From Thermodesulfobacteriota bacterium (GTDB lineage Bacteria > Desulfobacterota > Desulfocorpusculales > Desulfocorpusculum): a stretch of 5,632 nucleotides of DNA. The notes under the pieces were generated by a model. The model saw nothing but the letters and a program-made list of their open reading frames with translations, was not told where the DNA came from and made no database searches. Within the stretch, counting starts at the first letter, position 1. Each line of letters begins with the position of its first letter. Both the position numbers and the translations under genes were made by a program. The DNA lies in NCBI GenBank assembly GCA_028275295.1, contig JAPWUY010000150.1:1-5632 (forward strand), written 5' to 3'. Positions 5,421-5,632 of the stretch are shown here, piece by piece.

Positions 5421-5632
5421 GAGACCTCCCATAGTGTGCGTGGTGGGCACTTCGGACAGTGGCAAGACTACCCTTCTCGAGAAGATCATCCCTGAGCTGA
5501 AAACCAGGGGCTACAGGGTGGCTGTGGTCAAACACGATGTCCATGGATTCGAGATGGACAAGGAGGGGAAGGACTCCTGGCGTCTCAAGAGGGCCGGGGC
5601 CGATGCCATCGTTGTGTCGTCGCCCACGAAGA
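5407..5632 (+). CDS. mobB: Molybdopterin-guanine dinucleotide biosynthesis protein MobB, partial (3' end outside window)
   Basis: MobB is a P-loop GTP-binding adaptor that assists MobA in attaching GMP to molybdopterin, giving the MGD cofactor of formate dehydrogenases, DMSO-reductase-type and related Mo/W enzymes. Only the first 75 codons are present; the frame is open to the last base. They contain PPIVCVVGTSDSGKTTLLEK, with the Walker A motif G-T-S-D-S-G-K-T at residues 14-21, then LKTRGYRVAVVKHDVHGFEMD (31-51) and GKDSWRLKRAGADAIVV (54-70). The KHD.HGFE.D, DSWR and AGA blocks are characteristic of MobB rather than other P-loop proteins. Beta strand 1 and the region after the P-loop look intact. 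ATG 5407 overlaps the transporter's end by 14 bases and has a strong ribosome site at 5392-5398, which suggests coupled expression. I cannot tell whether it is a stand-alone MobB or is fused to MobA or MoeA downstream, as occurs in some genomes. Confidence 0.93.
   Translation, partial: MREYKRPPIVCVVGTSDSGKTTLLEKIIPELKTRGYRVAVVKHDVHGFEMDKEGKDSWRLKRAGADAIVVSSPTK

Overview
The window is a compact bacterial segment in which every supported gene lies on the + strand. It holds five complete protein genes and the first 75 codons of a sixth, separated by very short gaps or small overlaps. By eye, base composition is moderately GC-rich. Arginine is written mostly as AGG/AGA, ATA is common for isoleucine, and the coding strand is rich in purines (many GAG, AGG, GGG). 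That codon pattern is often seen in thermophilic anaerobes. The presence of mobB implies molybdenum or tungsten enzymes that carry a guanine-dinucleotide pterin cofactor. I would guess an anaerobic, perhaps thermophilic bacterium, possibly of the Desulfobacterota or a neighbouring group. There is no rRNA or other marker gene to prove this, and it is inference only.

Layout: 1-242 has no gene I can defend; it is pyrimidine-rich on the + strand around 150-240 and ends in a candidate promoter. 276-1283 encodes a FemAB/CelD-type GNAT acyltransferase (PF13480-like). Ten bases later, 1294-2595 encodes a GT-B glycosyltransferase of the MshA/sucrose-phosphate-synthase kind (GT4). These two form a small unit that probably makes or decorates a sugar-containing small molecule, lipid or surface glycan. 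A gap of 176 bases follows (2596-2771). A second, tightly coupled unit then runs off the window: 2772-3914 dGTP triphosphohydrolase-like HD protein, 3911-4516 an unrecognised 201-residue protein, 4509-5420 a ten-helix EamA/DMT transporter, and 5407-5632 the start of mobB (P-loop protein of molybdopterin guanine dinucleotide synthesis). Overlaps within this unit are 4, 8 and 14 bases, so translational coupling is likely.

Functionally the second unit mixes nucleotide housekeeping (dNTP hydrolysis), an unknown, an export/uptake carrier of unknown substrate, and cofactor maturation. These do not form one known pathway, and the set may simply be a housekeeping operon. I found no CRISPR array, tRNA, rRNA, insertion sequence, attachment site or phage gene. 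The most interesting item is the unrecognised 201-residue protein, which is translationally tied to the dGTPase on one side and the transporter on the other.
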